Positions 43,980-56,703 of a stretch of 64,000 bases of DNA are shown here, one piece after another. Source of the DNA: Petunia secreta (taxonomy: Eukaryota > Streptophyta > Magnoliopsida > Solanales > Solanaceae). The notes beneath the pieces are model-generated. The model was not told where the DNA came from. It worked only from the letters and a program-made list of their open reading frames with translations, and did no database searches. The stretch is taken from positions 18,171,501-18,235,500 of the forward strand of contig JARKIP010000021.1 in NCBI GenBank assembly GCA_029990175.1, in the 5' to 3' direction. Made by a program: the position numbers and the translations under genes. Within the stretch, counting starts at the first letter, position 1; each line of letters starts with the position of its first letter.

Positions 43980-45245
43980 GAGGTAAACAATGTTAGTCAT
44001 ACTTGGGATTGGAGAAGCAAGTATTTGTCTTATTTGCAGGCAGGTACCCTTCCCAATGACAAAAAATCCGCCCGATCACTCAAGTCCAAAGCAACAAGAT
44101 ATTGCCTCCTCGAAAATCAACTCTATCGGCGTATGTTCGGTGGCCCTTTGGCAAAATGCGTAGGGCCAGATGGAACAAACTACGTGATGAAAGAAGTTCA
44201 CGAAGGCGAGTGCGGCAATCACTCCGGCAGCAAGTTATTAGTTCGAAAAATCATACGAGCTGGATACTATTGGCCAACGATTGCAGATGATGCCAAGGAA
44301 TTTGTCCGCAAATGCGATAGGTGTCAACGATTTGGCAATCTCATACATCAACAGGCAGAACCACTTCATTCGGTCACGTCACCGTGGCCATTCATGAAGT
44401 GGGGAATGGACTTGGTCGGGCCGCTTCCGACAGCGCCCGGTGGGGTAAAATTTATTTTAATACTTACGGATTATTTTTCTAAGTGGGTGGAAGCTATCGC
44501 TTTGGCTAAAATTCGTGAACAGGAGATTATCAAATTCATTCACCAGAATATCATCTGTCGTTTTGGGATCCCGAAAGAGATCACATGCGACAATGGTAAA
44601 CAGTTTGTAGGAAGACGAATCACAGCCTTCTTCGAAAAGTGGGGGATCAAACGGATCGCATCAACACCTTATCACCCCAGTGCAAACGGACAGGCTGAAT
44701 CCTCCAACAAAACAATACTAGAGTATTTGAAGAAAAGGATGGATGACTCAAAGGGTAACTGGCCGAACGAACTCCCCGGAGCACTGTGGGCTCATCGGAC
44801 AACGGTGAAGCACAGCACCGGGGAAACACCGTTCTCACTTGTCTACGGAGCAGAAGCGCTGATACCGGTGGAAGTGGGAGAGCCAAGCCTTCGGTTCGCC
44901 CACTCCACCGAAGAAGCTAACCAAGAGGCCATGATGATTGATCTGAGCCTGGTCGAAGCGAAAAGAGACATGGCATTTGTTCGAATACAAGCACAAAAGC
45001 AAAGGGCAGAAAACTACCTCAACAAAAAACTCAGGTATCGATCTTTCAATGCAGGTGATTACGTACTGAAGATCAAAAGACCGAAGAAGGATGAGCCCAA
45101 CGAAGGCAAACTAGGAGCAAATTGGGAAGGACCTTTCCGTGTCAAAACAGTGATCGGAAAAGGGACGTACCAACTTGAGACAATGGATGCCAAACCGGTG
45201 GACTTCAATTGGAATATCACACAATTGAAGAAATACTATTTTTGA
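43980..45245 (+). CDS. Tat integrase
   Basis: Continues the pol frame after TGA 43979. It shows an HHCC zinc domain (HEGECGNHSG ... CDRCQRF, about 44200-44332), then the catalytic core with D in MDLVGPLP (about 44408), D in TCDNGKQF (about 44590) and E in NGQAESSNK (about 44698). A C-terminal domain (GDYVLKIKRPKK, LGANWEGPFRVKTVIGKGTYQLE) follows. The natural stop is at 45243-45245. Integrase joins the cDNA ends to the target. The core residues are present, and the only defect is the upstream TGA. Confidence 0.92.
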   Translation, partial: EVNNVSHTWDWRSKYLSYLQAGTLPNDKKSARSLKSKATRYCLLENQLYRRMFGGPLAKCVGPDGTNYVMKEVHEGECGNHSGSKLLVRKIIRAGYYWPTIADDAKEFVRKCDRCQRFGNLIHQQAEPLHSVTSPWPFMKWGMDLVGPLPTAPGGVKFILILTDYFSKWVEAIALAKIREQEIIKFIHQNIICRFGIPKEITCDNGKQFVGRRITAFFEKWGIKRIASTPYHPSANGQAESSNKTILEYLKKRMDDSKGNWPNELPGALWAHRTTVKHSTGETPFSLVYGAEALIPVEVGEPSLRFAHSTEEANQEAMMIDLSLVEAKRDMAFVRIQAQKQRAENYLNKKLRYRSFNAGDYVLKIKRPKKDEPNEGKLGANWEGPFRVKTVIGKGTYQLETMDAKPVDFNWNITQLKKYYF

Positions 45246-46344
45246 GGTTCTGCGGTATCAATCTTTACCCTTTACTTTTATTTCACAATTTCCATTATTC
45301 CTCTATCGGAAGAAACTTTTTGATCAATTATTTGATAATAACACTTTTAGATGATAGGCATAGTTGGAGTCGAATGATGACAAACATCACCCACGGACAC
45401 TTGAGCTCAAAACGCTCCAATCGGGGTCGATAAAGTCTGACGAACACTCTAACGTGGTCTTCATCTATAACGAGTTTTCTTGGTTTTTGTCTTCCAATGG
45501 TTACGTTTCAGGTATCAAGGTCGAGAACCAGTGTTCGCCTACTCAATTCTTCGCACCCAAACACTGGGGGGGATCGAGCTAGCATGAGGTTCATCGGCAG
45601 GTACTGGGGACTTCCGATCGGAAAGTAAAACGGAATCGATTGAAGACAACACTGGGGACTCGTTCAAAGTTCGTCAGAAGTTCCAACGTTCACTCGAACT
45701 GGGGACTCGTTCAAAGTTCGTCAGAAGTTCCAACGTTCACTCGAACTGGGGACACGTTCAAAATTCGACAAGAGTTTCGTCGTTCACTCAAACCGGGGAC
45801 TCGTTCGAATAAAAATTTTCAATTCAATCCAAAACCTCGACGCTTTTATCCGAAGTCGAGAGTTATCAGTTAAAACTCTTTATGTAAACGATCCAATAGT
45901 GATCAAAAAGTCTGCCTTACGGCCGCAACTTGTAATCGATCGAATCATACGATCCAAAATGTATCAAAGGCCCATTAGCGGTCTACTTCAATAATATACA
46001 ACACTTTGGTTATACTCATTCTCTACATTTGCTCGATTTATGCGATCGTTCCAAATATTAAGCAGATTTTACGTCTTTCACCAAGTGTTAAAATTTTTTC
46101 CGAACTCATGAAAATGTTCGAAGAGTGCATTACGTGAAAATGAGACGTCATTCCTCACTACGCACTAAGACATTGGGCCCCAATTACTTCATTCGACGAC
46201 CGTTGAACTTCAAATTTTTCGAACGATTAAACCATCTTCGAAAAGCAAAAACAATAAGGAAAACGATTTTATTCACAAGGAAAGTCATATATACATGGAT
46301 GGAACTTCCAACTTCAAAAAAAAATAAAACAAAGGAAAGGCAAA
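45246..46344 (+). other. 3' untranslated region of the Tat element
   Basis: No coding sequence. About 45645-45800 has a tandem repeat of 62-63 bases: 'actggggactcgttcaaagttcg' followed by 'tcagaagttccaacgttcac', two close copies and two diverged ones. The block ends at the stop codon of the antisense gene. Confidence 0.75.
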
Positions 46345-49022
46345 TCATTCATCAGCGTCTCCATCATAGCCTTCATCGGAGGAACTCGCTGGGAGACCAA
46401 GATCTTCACGAGTCAATCGCATGATGGTAACGGCTTCGCTCAGCTCGGTAGGAACATCGACAGTTCGGTCCAACATCTCCCTAAGGACATCGCGCCTTGA
46501 TTCGGCAAGGATTAAATCCTTTTTCTTGTCAAACTCTTCTTCGAGGTCGCGCCTTAGGATGGTAGACTCCTTCTGAAGCAGCAAGTTCCTCTCCGTTAGA
46601 CTGTCAGCTTCAGCCTTTAGCTCGCTATTGCTTCTACGGAGAGCAACCAACTCCACGAACTGATCGGCCAACTCTCTGTCTTTGCTCTCTAGAATAGAGT
46701 TGAGTTTGGCCATCTTCAGATCAGAGTTGGCCTCGTGATCACTCAGTTGCGCGTTCAGAGCCGCAATCTGGGATTCCAACTCCGACTGACGAAGAGCATG
46801 TTCATTCGTGCTCTTATCGAAGTTGGCTGTAAGCTCAGCGTTCTTGGTCTCTGCTACCTTGAGCTTCCGATGTAACTCTTCCCCCGCCGAAGTAAGATGA
46901 ACGATCTGCACATTCAAAACTTTGGCCCCATCTTGAAGTTGGCGAATACGATCGGCAGTCTCGATCGCCATTATGCAGTTCTGAAAACAAGCGGCATTTG
47001 AAAATCGTGAAATTTATGCAAGTTTATGCAATCTATACAAAGTTGAAAAGAAACTTACCCTAAAGGAACCGAAGGAAATCTGTGAAGGCAAACTCAGATC
47101 CTCGTGCGTATTCAGCCGAGCCTGCTCCATTGGGCCCATGACATCGAACAAATAATTCGCCAACCGCCTTGGGCATCTGAGCAAGTCAACATTGGGTGGC
47201 ACTTCAATTGTAAGCGATCTGACACCCCTTTGCTCAGATTCGCCCAAGGCAGCAAAAGCAGCAGCCTCTTCGCCCCTAGGGAGGGGCACAATCGGATCGG
47301 CATGATCCACATTAAAGAACGATGACCCTGTCTCCTCATCGAATTTGGACTTTGCCGTCGCAATTGACCGATCCAAAACTGGTGCTTTCCCCTTTGCTGG
47401 GTCCCTCTCCTCAAGTTCACGATCGAGGGCTTCTATCATCCCCTCTTGATTTTCAAGGGCGGCGCCTAAGGAAACAAGAGCACCTTCCCTACTAGGCAAG
47501 CCTCCCGAACCAGAATTAGCGTCTTCGGCTATAGGGGGAAGGCGATAGTCGTCCACGGAAAGATCTTCTTGTTCGGCCATTTTAAGCTGAATGGCCGTTT
47601 CCTGGAGCCTTTCTTTAGCTGGCCTCTTAGGACGCTTCACCAGTTGATCAGACCCTGACTCTTCCCCAGCTTCCTCCCCCTCGATGTCAATAATCGGGGT
47701 CACTCCCTCGGCAGCTTTCACCGCTGCGATCGCAGAACTCGTTCCAGCGATCACCTCCTCTATGGTTTGGGATGCGGCCGATGAGCTGCCCCCTTGCCCT
47801 TTTCCAACCACTATCTTGGGCAAATACTTGTTCCTTAATTCCTGGAACGATTTCTTCTTTTTCTTCGGGGGAGGAGCGTCATCGGGTTTTTCTCCGCCTT
47901 CGGGCTCAGCATCCTCGTCGCTTGGCTCACCTCCAGCACCGGTGATACCTGAGAAAGAGTTTTCTGAGTATCAAAAGGCGTCAACGAATACAGATATCAT
48001 GAATACAAAGGCAATTCAAAGTTACCATGATTTTTAGCTTTGAGTGTTTTCAAAGCCGCGACCGGCTTCCAAGCCCGTTTGTCATTGGTCATCTTGTCAA
48101 GTACCCTTATCAGCCAGGGTACGATGTCGGCAACTTGATCAAACTCAACCGCCTCAGCTGAAGATTTTCGGAAGAACTTTGAGATTGTGTTAATAAACTC
48201 GTTCAAAAAGAAAATGAATGAACGAAATACTTACGAGTTCGATTCCAGACATTTGGCAGCAACTCCTTTCCGGGGGCGGTCAGCTGTTCCGTAGGAATAA
48301 AAACAAAGCGCTGATCCCATCCTCGGAGATCGTCATCGTTGTCAGAGATCAAGGCCCGTTGACCTCGTTTAGCCAAGTTCATCACCCCTCCCTTGTAAAC
48401 TCGAGGGGAGTATATGTTGAGAATATGGCGAAGTGTCAACTCCACCTCCGCCACTTCTGCGATGTACCGCATGACTATGATCGTTCTCTATATCATCGGA
48501 GAAATCTGCCCAAGGCAAACTTTGTACATTCTGCAAAATTCTTCGATGATGTTATCAACCGGGAGAGAGAATCCGATCGTAAATGGATAGGTCAGCACCA
48601 CGGAATGATCCTCGACATGAGTCGCCAACGTCGACTTCCTCGGAGGGCACATCACATCGATGTCACCCACTCTCCAACCACACTCCTCTCGAACCCGAGG
48701 AATCGCCTCCGGCGTGATCGTACAGTAAACAGAGTCGATCGGAATATTCTTCTTTTTTTTTCTGCTCCGTTTCATTTTGGACGCTGATCTTACAATCATT
48801 CTCGTAAGTAAATTTCTTGGGAAGAATTTCCGACCACAGCTTCTTGGGGCCGTAGTTCTTCACTTTCCTCTCTTTCCGTTTCTTCCCCTTCTTGTCCACT
48901 GAAGGGTCAACACTGGCGGAAGCTTGCCCCACCACCGCACCGGACTGCGGTGGAGCCGTGGCGGCAACCGCCGTAGTAGAGGTGGTATCAGCCTCGATTA
49001 TGTTTTGTGAAGAGGTAGACAT
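46345..49022 (-). CDS. Antisense four-exon gene in the Tat element (putative gypsy-type transposon domain)
   Basis: Reads against the retrotransposon. Start ATG 49022 (MSTSSQNIIEAD). Exons: 49022-48235, 48157-48026, 47948-47059 and 46980-46345. The introns are 77, 77 and 78 bp with GT-AG ends, and all joins keep frame. Exon 1 has a basic KKGKKRKERKVK stretch, possibly a nuclear signal. It then has a domain (IPIDSVYCTITPEAIPRVREECGW, YPFTIGFSLPVDNIIEEFCRMYKV) like the Pfam family I remember as 'putative gypsy type transposon' (PF04195). Exon 3 is acidic with a KKKKK cluster. Exon 4 is a long coiled coil with an acidic end. The exons sum to 2446 bases, so one extra base, most simply in the A9 run at 48753-48761, breaks an otherwise 814-residue frame; an in-frame TAG (48488-48490) adds a second lesion. 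Function unknown; extra ORFs, some antisense, are known from Tat elements. Confidence 0.82.
46981..47058 (-). other. Intron 3 of the antisense gene (78 bp)
   Basis: Donor AGG|GTAAGT at 47058; acceptor TTGTTTTCAG at 46982-46981. A phase-0 junction joins SFGSFR to NCIMAIETADR. Confidence 0.85.
47949..48025 (-). other. Intron 2 of the antisense gene (77 bp)
   Basis: Donor ATG|GTAACT at 48025; acceptor TTTCTCAG at 47950-47949, preceded by a pyrimidine-rich stretch. A phase-1 junction keeps the frame into GITGAGGEPSDEDAE. Confidence 0.82.
48158..48234 (-). other. Intron 1 of the antisense gene (77 bp)
   Basis: Donor GTAAGT at 48234-48229; acceptor cttcAG at 48159-48158. A phase-1 exon end joins a two-base codon remainder to give an open frame. 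An alternative acceptor at 48178-48177 gives 58 bp and a frame with an early stop, so I prefer 48158. Confidence 0.75.
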
Positions 49023-49201
49023 TGCTAAAACACGAACCTGTAAAACAAAGCTTTTGAGAAGATTAGAAGCAGAGACAGCAAGAATCAACAGATTAAGTGG
49101 AGAAATTCTGGAATTTGAAGAAGTTTTGCAAAGCGTTTTTTTTTTTTTTTTTTTTTTTTTGGAGAAGTTTTCAGAAGTTGTAAAGAATGAGTTGAGGCAA
49201 G

Positions 49202-49209
49202 TATTTATA
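49202..49209 (-). promoter_or_regulatory. TATA box for the antisense gene
   Basis: Minus-strand ttataaatac lies about 180 bases upstream of the ATG at 49022 and outside the 3' LTR. Initiation about 30 bases downstream would give a leader of about 150 bases that contains a long A-run (plus-strand T-run 49138-49159). Confidence 0.55.
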
Positions 49210-49391
49210 AGGAGGGAATCATCATTGCCTTGGGAACCGTCGAAAAAATATTGCCCACACGATTCTTGACACGTGTGGTGATGGGAAGTTGAGACGACGT
49301 TTTGACATTTCAAAATGAAGGGACACAAACGCGCCACGTGTTTTCCCGCTAAATATTCAAGCCACTTGCCAAAAGCTTTACGAACACACTT

Positions 49392-49410
49392 GGCAAGTGG
49401 GGGGACTATC
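49392..49410 (+). other. Polypurine tract of the Tat element
   Basis: The sequence ggcaagtggggggactatc ends directly before the 3' LTR start TGTATTGGTC. Confidence 0.8.
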
Positions 49411-50577
49411 TGTATTGGTCGATTTCTGTTCGATCGCAAGAGAAGTGGACCTAATCGTGTAACAAGACATCAATTGATTTCGATGATGTTGAGATCGGAA
49501 AGAAGCTGCTTCAGTTTGGTTTCGATCGAATGCGCAATGTCGTGATCGGATAAAATCGAAGACAACGCCGTAATGGATAAGCTTTAACTGATCCTCAATC
49601 TCTAAAATATCGGAACAGACTTGGCGAGTTTAATGGAGAGGATGACTACGTGCAATAGTGGGAAGAGAAACGTGGAGAAGTGGAAGTCTTTCAGGGTTGG
49701 GGATTCTCCTCAATTTCAACCTATAAATAAGACCTCACATCTTCATTTTGGAGGACACGGATCTGAGCAACACAATTCTTAAAAAAGCTATTACTCCCTT
49801 ACCACAAAGTTATTACTTATCAAAAAGCTGTATTTAATCCCCTTTACATTGTCAAATTACTGGATCCATTGTATTCAAGTTTCGATCACGGCTTGGTTCA
49901 AGAGTGGAAGGAGATCTGTTTCCTCCATTGAAGCACCATCCATCGATTCATCAAATACAATAAGCCTTTTATCGCTTTTATTATTTTATTCGTTGTTTGC
50001 TTGTTTAAATCTATATTAGGCTTGTTCGCAGCATATACAGTTTAACTATTGCATTCAATTTCATTGACTTGACATCTTTACTAAATCGATAAAAATACGA
50101 TTTATCAATTTGTATCTAATACATTATCATTGTTTTGTCATCGTATTAACTGCGATCGTATTGCATTCGCTTATCGTAGTATCTATAGTTTAACGATTTC
50201 ATATTCGCTACCATCGTTAGACTTGTTAGCGTCATCGGATTCACTTGAAACTGCACATTGAATTGTAACGAAATCATTCCATCGTAAACTGTAGACCTGA
50301 GATTTACTTCGGATTAGTTTGTCGATACTTGCATATTGAATTATTCACTCGAACTTATCATTGAAAAATAATTGACATCGAACTTGTACTGTTGACATCG
50401 AATTTGTATTACCGACATCGAAATCAGAACTGCTTCGAGTTATAATATCTGACATTATTTGATCTGCTCACGTAAGGTTGCATATTAAACGATCAAATCG
50501 AGATATAAAACGGTCGCCTTAGGCTCAACTAAATACAAATTTAATTGTAAAGTCCGATCTATTTTTTGGGGAATACA
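49411..50577 (+). mobile_element. 3' LTR of the Tat element
   Basis: 1167 bp, collinear with 38215-39380, with about a dozen substitutions and a short indel (ataaaacacg versus ataaaaatacg). It is followed directly by the duplicated target gatgg at 50578-50582. Confidence 0.93.
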
Positions 50578-52631
50578 GATGGTGCAACCAAATGTTAAGC
50601 TAACAACTTCTCCTGGCCCCACTTTTCACTTCCTTTCTTTCTCTAGCCATTAGGTAATTTATAATTAATTCACCAATTTTATAAATTAATAAACATTGTA
50701 TTTTTATCCTTTAATTTAAGAATTTAGTTAATGTTGATCTCATATTTGTTAACGTTATTTTAGAGATTTAAAAAATATAATAATAAAAAATATAAATATC
50801 AATATATATATATATAATATTAAAATATCATACATATATCGTGTATCTAATAAATATTGATATAACAAGATATATGAGTGAATTAAAAAATAAATTTTAT
50901 TTATCTTTAATGAAAGTGGGAAAAAAAGGTCTTGGTTGACCCATCAAACAACAACAATAGTCTTTTTGTAGTGTAGTATTGGTTGATCCATCAGCCAAAG
51001 ACAAACTCGAAAAGTAGGGGCTAAAATGGCTGATGGTACAATCAAATATTATTCTGAGTATGAACACAAAGAGTGGAAAGACGCTAACAACTTCTCCTAA
51101 TCCTACTTTTGATGATCTTATACAAAGTATGTCCAAATAATGGTTTGGTTAATTATATCACATATGTATATATTCTTGATAATATACTGTCTTATATATA
51201 ATAGTTTCATAATAAATTTATTTCCTTTTTTTTAATTCATGCATAATTCTATATTACTGGTATTGGTTAATAAAATCTATTTCTACTATATTTAATCAAA
51301 TATGACTTTTTTATAATATTTCAAGACCAAATTCAAATTTAATACAACTTTAGAAAAGATGTCCGACTTTTTAAATTTACTTTTCCTAGCCCCACTTTTC
51401 ACTCCTTTTCTTTCTCTAGCCATTAGGTAATTTATAATTAATTCACCCATTTTATAAAATCAATAAACACTATATTTTTATCATTTAATTTAAGAATTTA
51501 GTTAAGGGTTTTTTTACCTAAATAGCAGCGCATATAAAAATATTTAGTATCCTTTTGTCCTTCCTTTTTGTAGCCACAACATTGCACTAAAATAATGAAA
51601 AAAAAGTTCTTAGTGTTAGTAATTATTCAATACAATTTTTCTTAAATAAAAGATATATAATATTAAATACGTGTATTGATATTTAATATTTATTTTTTTC
51701 TTAAATTTAAGGGATATTATTCAATTCAAAATAATATGCCATGAGATAAATTTGGTATATACCAACAGACACTCATGTTCTAAGAACGATTTTTAGGCGA
51801 TTTTTTTTCTTTTTCTTTTTCGTTTTCCTTTTAATTGCCATGTTTAATAATTTCATAAATGAAATACATATCACCTAAAAGTAAGAATAACAAATAATAA
51901 AATAGATAAATATTAAATACACAATAGATTCAAAGAGTGATATATTGTATTAAAAGGGTATTAAAATTTATTTATTAGATATTTAATAGTTTTTATTATT
52001 ATATTTTTTAAATCCCTAAAATAAAGTTAACAAATATGAGATCAACATTAACTAAAGAGAAAATTACCACATAAATACATGACTAATACTTATTTATATT
52101 GTATATCAAATAAATAATATTAAAATATCATACATATATCGTATATCTAATAAATATTAATGCCATACATATATCGTGTATCTAATAAATATTAATCTAC
52201 AAAATATTAATTACAATATTACATACATATGTTAAAATATTAAGTGATTAAATATTAAATATACAATATGTAATATATAAATAATATTAAAATACCATAC
52301 ATATATTGTGTATCTAATAAATATTAATAAACAAGAATTATGAGTGAATTAAAAAATAAATTTTGTTTATCTTTAATGAAAGTGGGAAAAAAGGTCTTGG
52401 TTGACCCATCAAACAACAACAATAGTCTTTTTTGTAGTGTAGTATTGGTTGATCCATCAACCAAAGGCAAACTCGGAAAGTAGGGGCTAAAATGACTTTG
52501 GTTGATGGTACAATCAAATGTTATTCTGAGTATGAACACAAAGAGTAGAAAGATGCTAACAATTTCTCTTACTCCTACTTTTTATGATCTTACACAAAAC
52601 ATGTCCAAATAATGGTTTGATTAATTATATC

Positions 52632-52648
52632 TCACACACACACACACA

Positions 52649-52730
<82 letters not shown>
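52632..52730. repeat. (CA)n(TA)n microsatellite in array unit 2
   Basis: About 8 CA repeats followed by about 39 TA repeats. The equivalent spot in the first full unit (about 51160-51178) is short and non-repetitive (cacatatgtatatattc). Confidence 0.95.
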
Positions 52731-52733
<3 letters not shown>

Positions 52734-54187
52734 TTGATAATATATTGTCTTATATATAATAGTTCCATAACAAATTTATTTCCTTTTTTTAATTCATGCA
52801 TAATTCTATATTACTGGTATTGGTTAATAAAATCTATTTCTACTATATTTAATCAAATATGACTTTTTTTATAATATTTCAAGACCAAATTCAAATTTAA
52901 TACAACCTTAGAAAAGATGTCCGACTTTTTAAATTTACTTTTCCTAGCCCCACTTTTCATTCCTTTTCTTTCTCTAGCCATTAGGTAATTTATAATTAAT
53001 TCACCCATTTTATAAAATCAATAAACACTATATTTTTATCATTTAATTTAAGAATTTAGTTAAGGGTTTTTTTACCTAAATAGCAGCGCATATAAAAATA
53101 TTTAGTATCCTTTTGTCCTTCCTTTTTGTAGCCACAACATTGCACTAAAATAATGAAAAAAAATTCTTAGTGTTAGTAATTATTCAATACAATTTTTCTT
53201 AAATAAAAGATATATAATATTAAATACGTGTATTGATATTTAATATTTATTTTTTTCTTAAATTTAAGGGATATTATTCAATTCAAAATAATATGCCATG
53301 AGATAAATTTGGTATATACCAACAGACACTCATGTTCTAAGAACGATTTTTAGGCGATTTTTTTTCTTTTTCTTTTTCGTTTTCCTTTTAATTGCCATGT
53401 TTAATAATTTCATAAATGAAATACATATCACCTAAAAGTAAGAATAACAAATAATAAAATAGATAAATATTAAATACACAATAGATTCAAAGAGTGATAT
53501 ATTGTATTAAAAGGGTATTAAAATTTATTTATTAGATATTTAATAGTTTTTATTATTATATTTTTTAAATCCCTAAAATAAAGTTAACAAATATGAGATC
53601 AACATTAACTAAAGAGAAAATTACCACATAAATACATGACTAATACTTATTTATATTGTATATCAAATAAATAATATTAAAATATCATACATATATCGTA
53701 TATCTAATAAATATTAATGCCATACATATATCGTGTATCTAATAAATATTAATCTACAAAATATTAATTACAATATTACATACATATGTTAAAATATTAA
53801 GTGATTAAATATTAAATATACAATATGTAATATATAAATAATATTAAAATACCATACATATATTGTGTATCTAATAAATATTAATAAACAAGAATTATGA
53901 GTGAATTAAAAAATAAATTTTATTTATCTTTAATGAAAGTGGGAAAAAAGGTCTTGGTTGACCCATCAAACAACAACAATAGTCTTTTTTGTAGTGTAGT
54001 ATTGGTTGATCCATCAACCAAAGGCAAACTCGGAAAGTAGGGGCTAAAATGACTTTGGTTGATGGTACAATCAAATGTTATTCTGAGTATGAACACAAAG
54101 AGTGGAAAGACGCTAACAACTTCTCCTAATCCTACTTTTGATGATCTTACACAAAACATGTCCAAATAATGGTTTGATTAATTATAT

Positions 54188-54189
<2 letters not shown>

Positions 54190-54282
<93 letters not shown>
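54190..54282. repeat. (CA)n(TA)n microsatellite in array unit 3
   Basis: About 14 CA repeats followed by about 30 TA repeats, at the same position within the unit as 52632-52730. Confidence 0.95.
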
Positions 54283-54284
<2 letters not shown>

Positions 54285-55736
54285 TTGATAATATATTGTC
54301 TTATATATAATAGTTCCATAACAAATTTATTTCCTTTTTTTAATTCATGCATAATTCTATATTACTGGTATTGGTTAATAAAATCTATTTCTACTATATT
54401 TAATCAAATATGACTTTTTTTATAATATTTCAAGACCAAATTCAAATTTAATACAACCTTAGAAAAGATGTCCGACTTTTTAAATTTACTTTTCCTAGCC
54501 CCACTTTTCATTCCTTTTCTTTCTCTAGCCATTAGGTAATTTATAATTAATTCACCCATTTTATAAAATCAATAAACACTATATTTTTATCATTTAATTT
54601 AAGAATTTAGTTAAGGGTTCTTTACCTAAATAGCAGCGCATATGAAAATATTTACTATCCTTTTGTCCTTACTTTTTGTAGCCACAACATTGCACTAAAA
54701 TAATAAAAAAAAATTCTTAGTGTTAATAATTATTCAATACAATTTTTCTTAAATAAAAGATATATAATATTAAATACTTCTATTGATATTTAATATTTAT
54801 TTTTTTCTTAAATTTAAGGGATATTATTCAATTCAAAATAATATGCCATGAGATAAATTTGGTATATACTAATAGACACTCATGTTTTAAGAACGATTTT
54901 TAGGCAACTTTCTTCTTTTTCTTTTTCGTTTTTCTTTTAATTGCCATGTTTAATATTTTCATAAATGAAATACATATCACCTAAAAATAAGAATAAAAAA
55001 TAATAAAATAAATAAATATTAAACATACAATAGATTCAAAGAGTGATATATTGTATTAAAAGTGTATTAAAATTTATTTATTAGATATTTAATATTTTTT
55101 CTTATTATATTTTTTAAATCCCTAAAATAAAGTTAACAAATATGAAATCAACATTAACTAAAGAGAAAATTACCCTATAAACACATGATTAATACTTATT
55201 TATATTTTATATCAAATAAATAATATTAAAATATCATATATATATCGTACATCTAATAAATATTAATGCCATACATATATCGTGTATCTAATAAATACTA
55301 ATCTACAAAATATTAATTACAATATTACATACATATGTTAAAATATTAAGTGATTAAATATTAAATATACAATATGTAATATATAAATAATATTAAAATA
55401 CCATACATATATCGTATATCTAATCAATATTAATATAACAAGAATTATGAGTGAATTAAAAAATAAATTTTGTTTATCTTTAATGAAAGTGGGAAAAAAA
55501 GACTTGGTTGACCCATCAAACAACAACAATAGTCTTTTTTGTAGTGTAGTATTGGTTGATCCATCAACCAAAGACAAACTCGGAAAGTAGGGGCTAAAAT
55601 GACTTTAGTTGATGGTACAATCAAATGTTATTCTGAGTATGAACACAAAGAGTAGAAAGATGCTAACAATTTCTCTTACTCCTACTTTTTATGATCCTAC
55701 ACAAAGCATGTCCAAATAATAGTTTGATTAATTATA

Positions 55737-55863
<127 letters not shown>

Positions 55864-56235
55864 TATTGTCTTATATATAATAGTTCCATAACAAATTTAT
55901 TTCCTTTTTTTAATTCATGCATAATTCTATATTACTGGTATTGGTTAATAAAATCTATTTCGACTATATTTAATCAAATATGACTTTTTTATAATATTTC
56001 AAGACCAAATTCAAATTTAATACAACCTTAGAAAAGATGTCCGACTTTTCAAATTTACTTTTCCTAGCCCCACTTTTCACTCCCTTTCTTTCTCTAGCCA
56101 TTAGGTAATTTATAATTAATTCACTCATTTTATAAATTAATAAACATTGTATTTTTATCCTTTAATTTAAGAATTTAATTAATGTTGATCTCATATTTGT
56201 TGACGTTATTTTAGGGATTTAAAAAATATAATAAT

Positions 56236-56238
<3 letters not shown>

Positions 56239-56322
<84 letters not shown>
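56239..56322. repeat. (TA)n microsatellite near the array end
   Basis: About 41 TA repeats in the last unit, after 'aaaaatataataataaaa'. This is a different position in the unit from the CA/TA tracts above; the first unit has only a short TA run here (about 50803-50816). Confidence 0.95.
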
Positions 56323-56324
<2 letters not shown>

Positions 56325-56703
56325 AATAAATAATATTAAAATATCATGCATGTATCGTGTATCTAATAAATATTAATATAACAAGAATTATGAGTGAATT
56401 AAAAAATAAATTTTGTTTATCTTTAATAAAAGTGGGAAAAAAGGTCTTGGTTGACCGATCAAACAACAACAATAGTCTTTTTTGTAGTGTAGTATTGGTT
56501 GACCCATCAACCAAAGGCAAACTCGAAAAGGCCTAATTAATTCGCGTGGGCTAGAAGCCAATTCAGCCAAAATCAAAACATTGCCCACTCTCGGCGAGTG
56601 GAAGTGAGAGTTGGAAGCCGAAGTGCATTTAGGACTTTTCGCATGTGGGCCACGTCGGGTGTGGCAATTTGGGCGGCAAAATGGTATGGTGTGTATCATT
56701 CCC

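Larger units (their letters stand above)
38215..50577 (+). mobile_element. Tat-lineage Ty3/gypsy retrotransposon with an antisense spliced gene
   Basis: LTRs at 38215-39380 and 49411-50577 (1166 and 1167 bp, about a dozen differences) are flanked by the 5-bp duplication gatgg (38210-38214 and 50578-50582). The primer site tggcgcccaccgtgggg follows the 5' LTR and a purine tract (aagtggggggac) precedes the 3' LTR. Gag, protease, RT, RNase H, a second archaeal-type RNase H and integrase lie in a single frame from 39471 to 45245, broken only by four stop codons. The second RNase H is diagnostic of the Tat lineage. The 4-kb region between integrase and the 3' LTR carries repeats and an antisense gene. 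Insertion was recent, judging from LTR identity. Confidence 0.93.

Noticed and set aside
47684..49269. Plus-strand frames of 117-189 codons opposite the antisense gene
   Set aside because: They are shadows of the antisense exons; the minus strand has the domain, introns and start.
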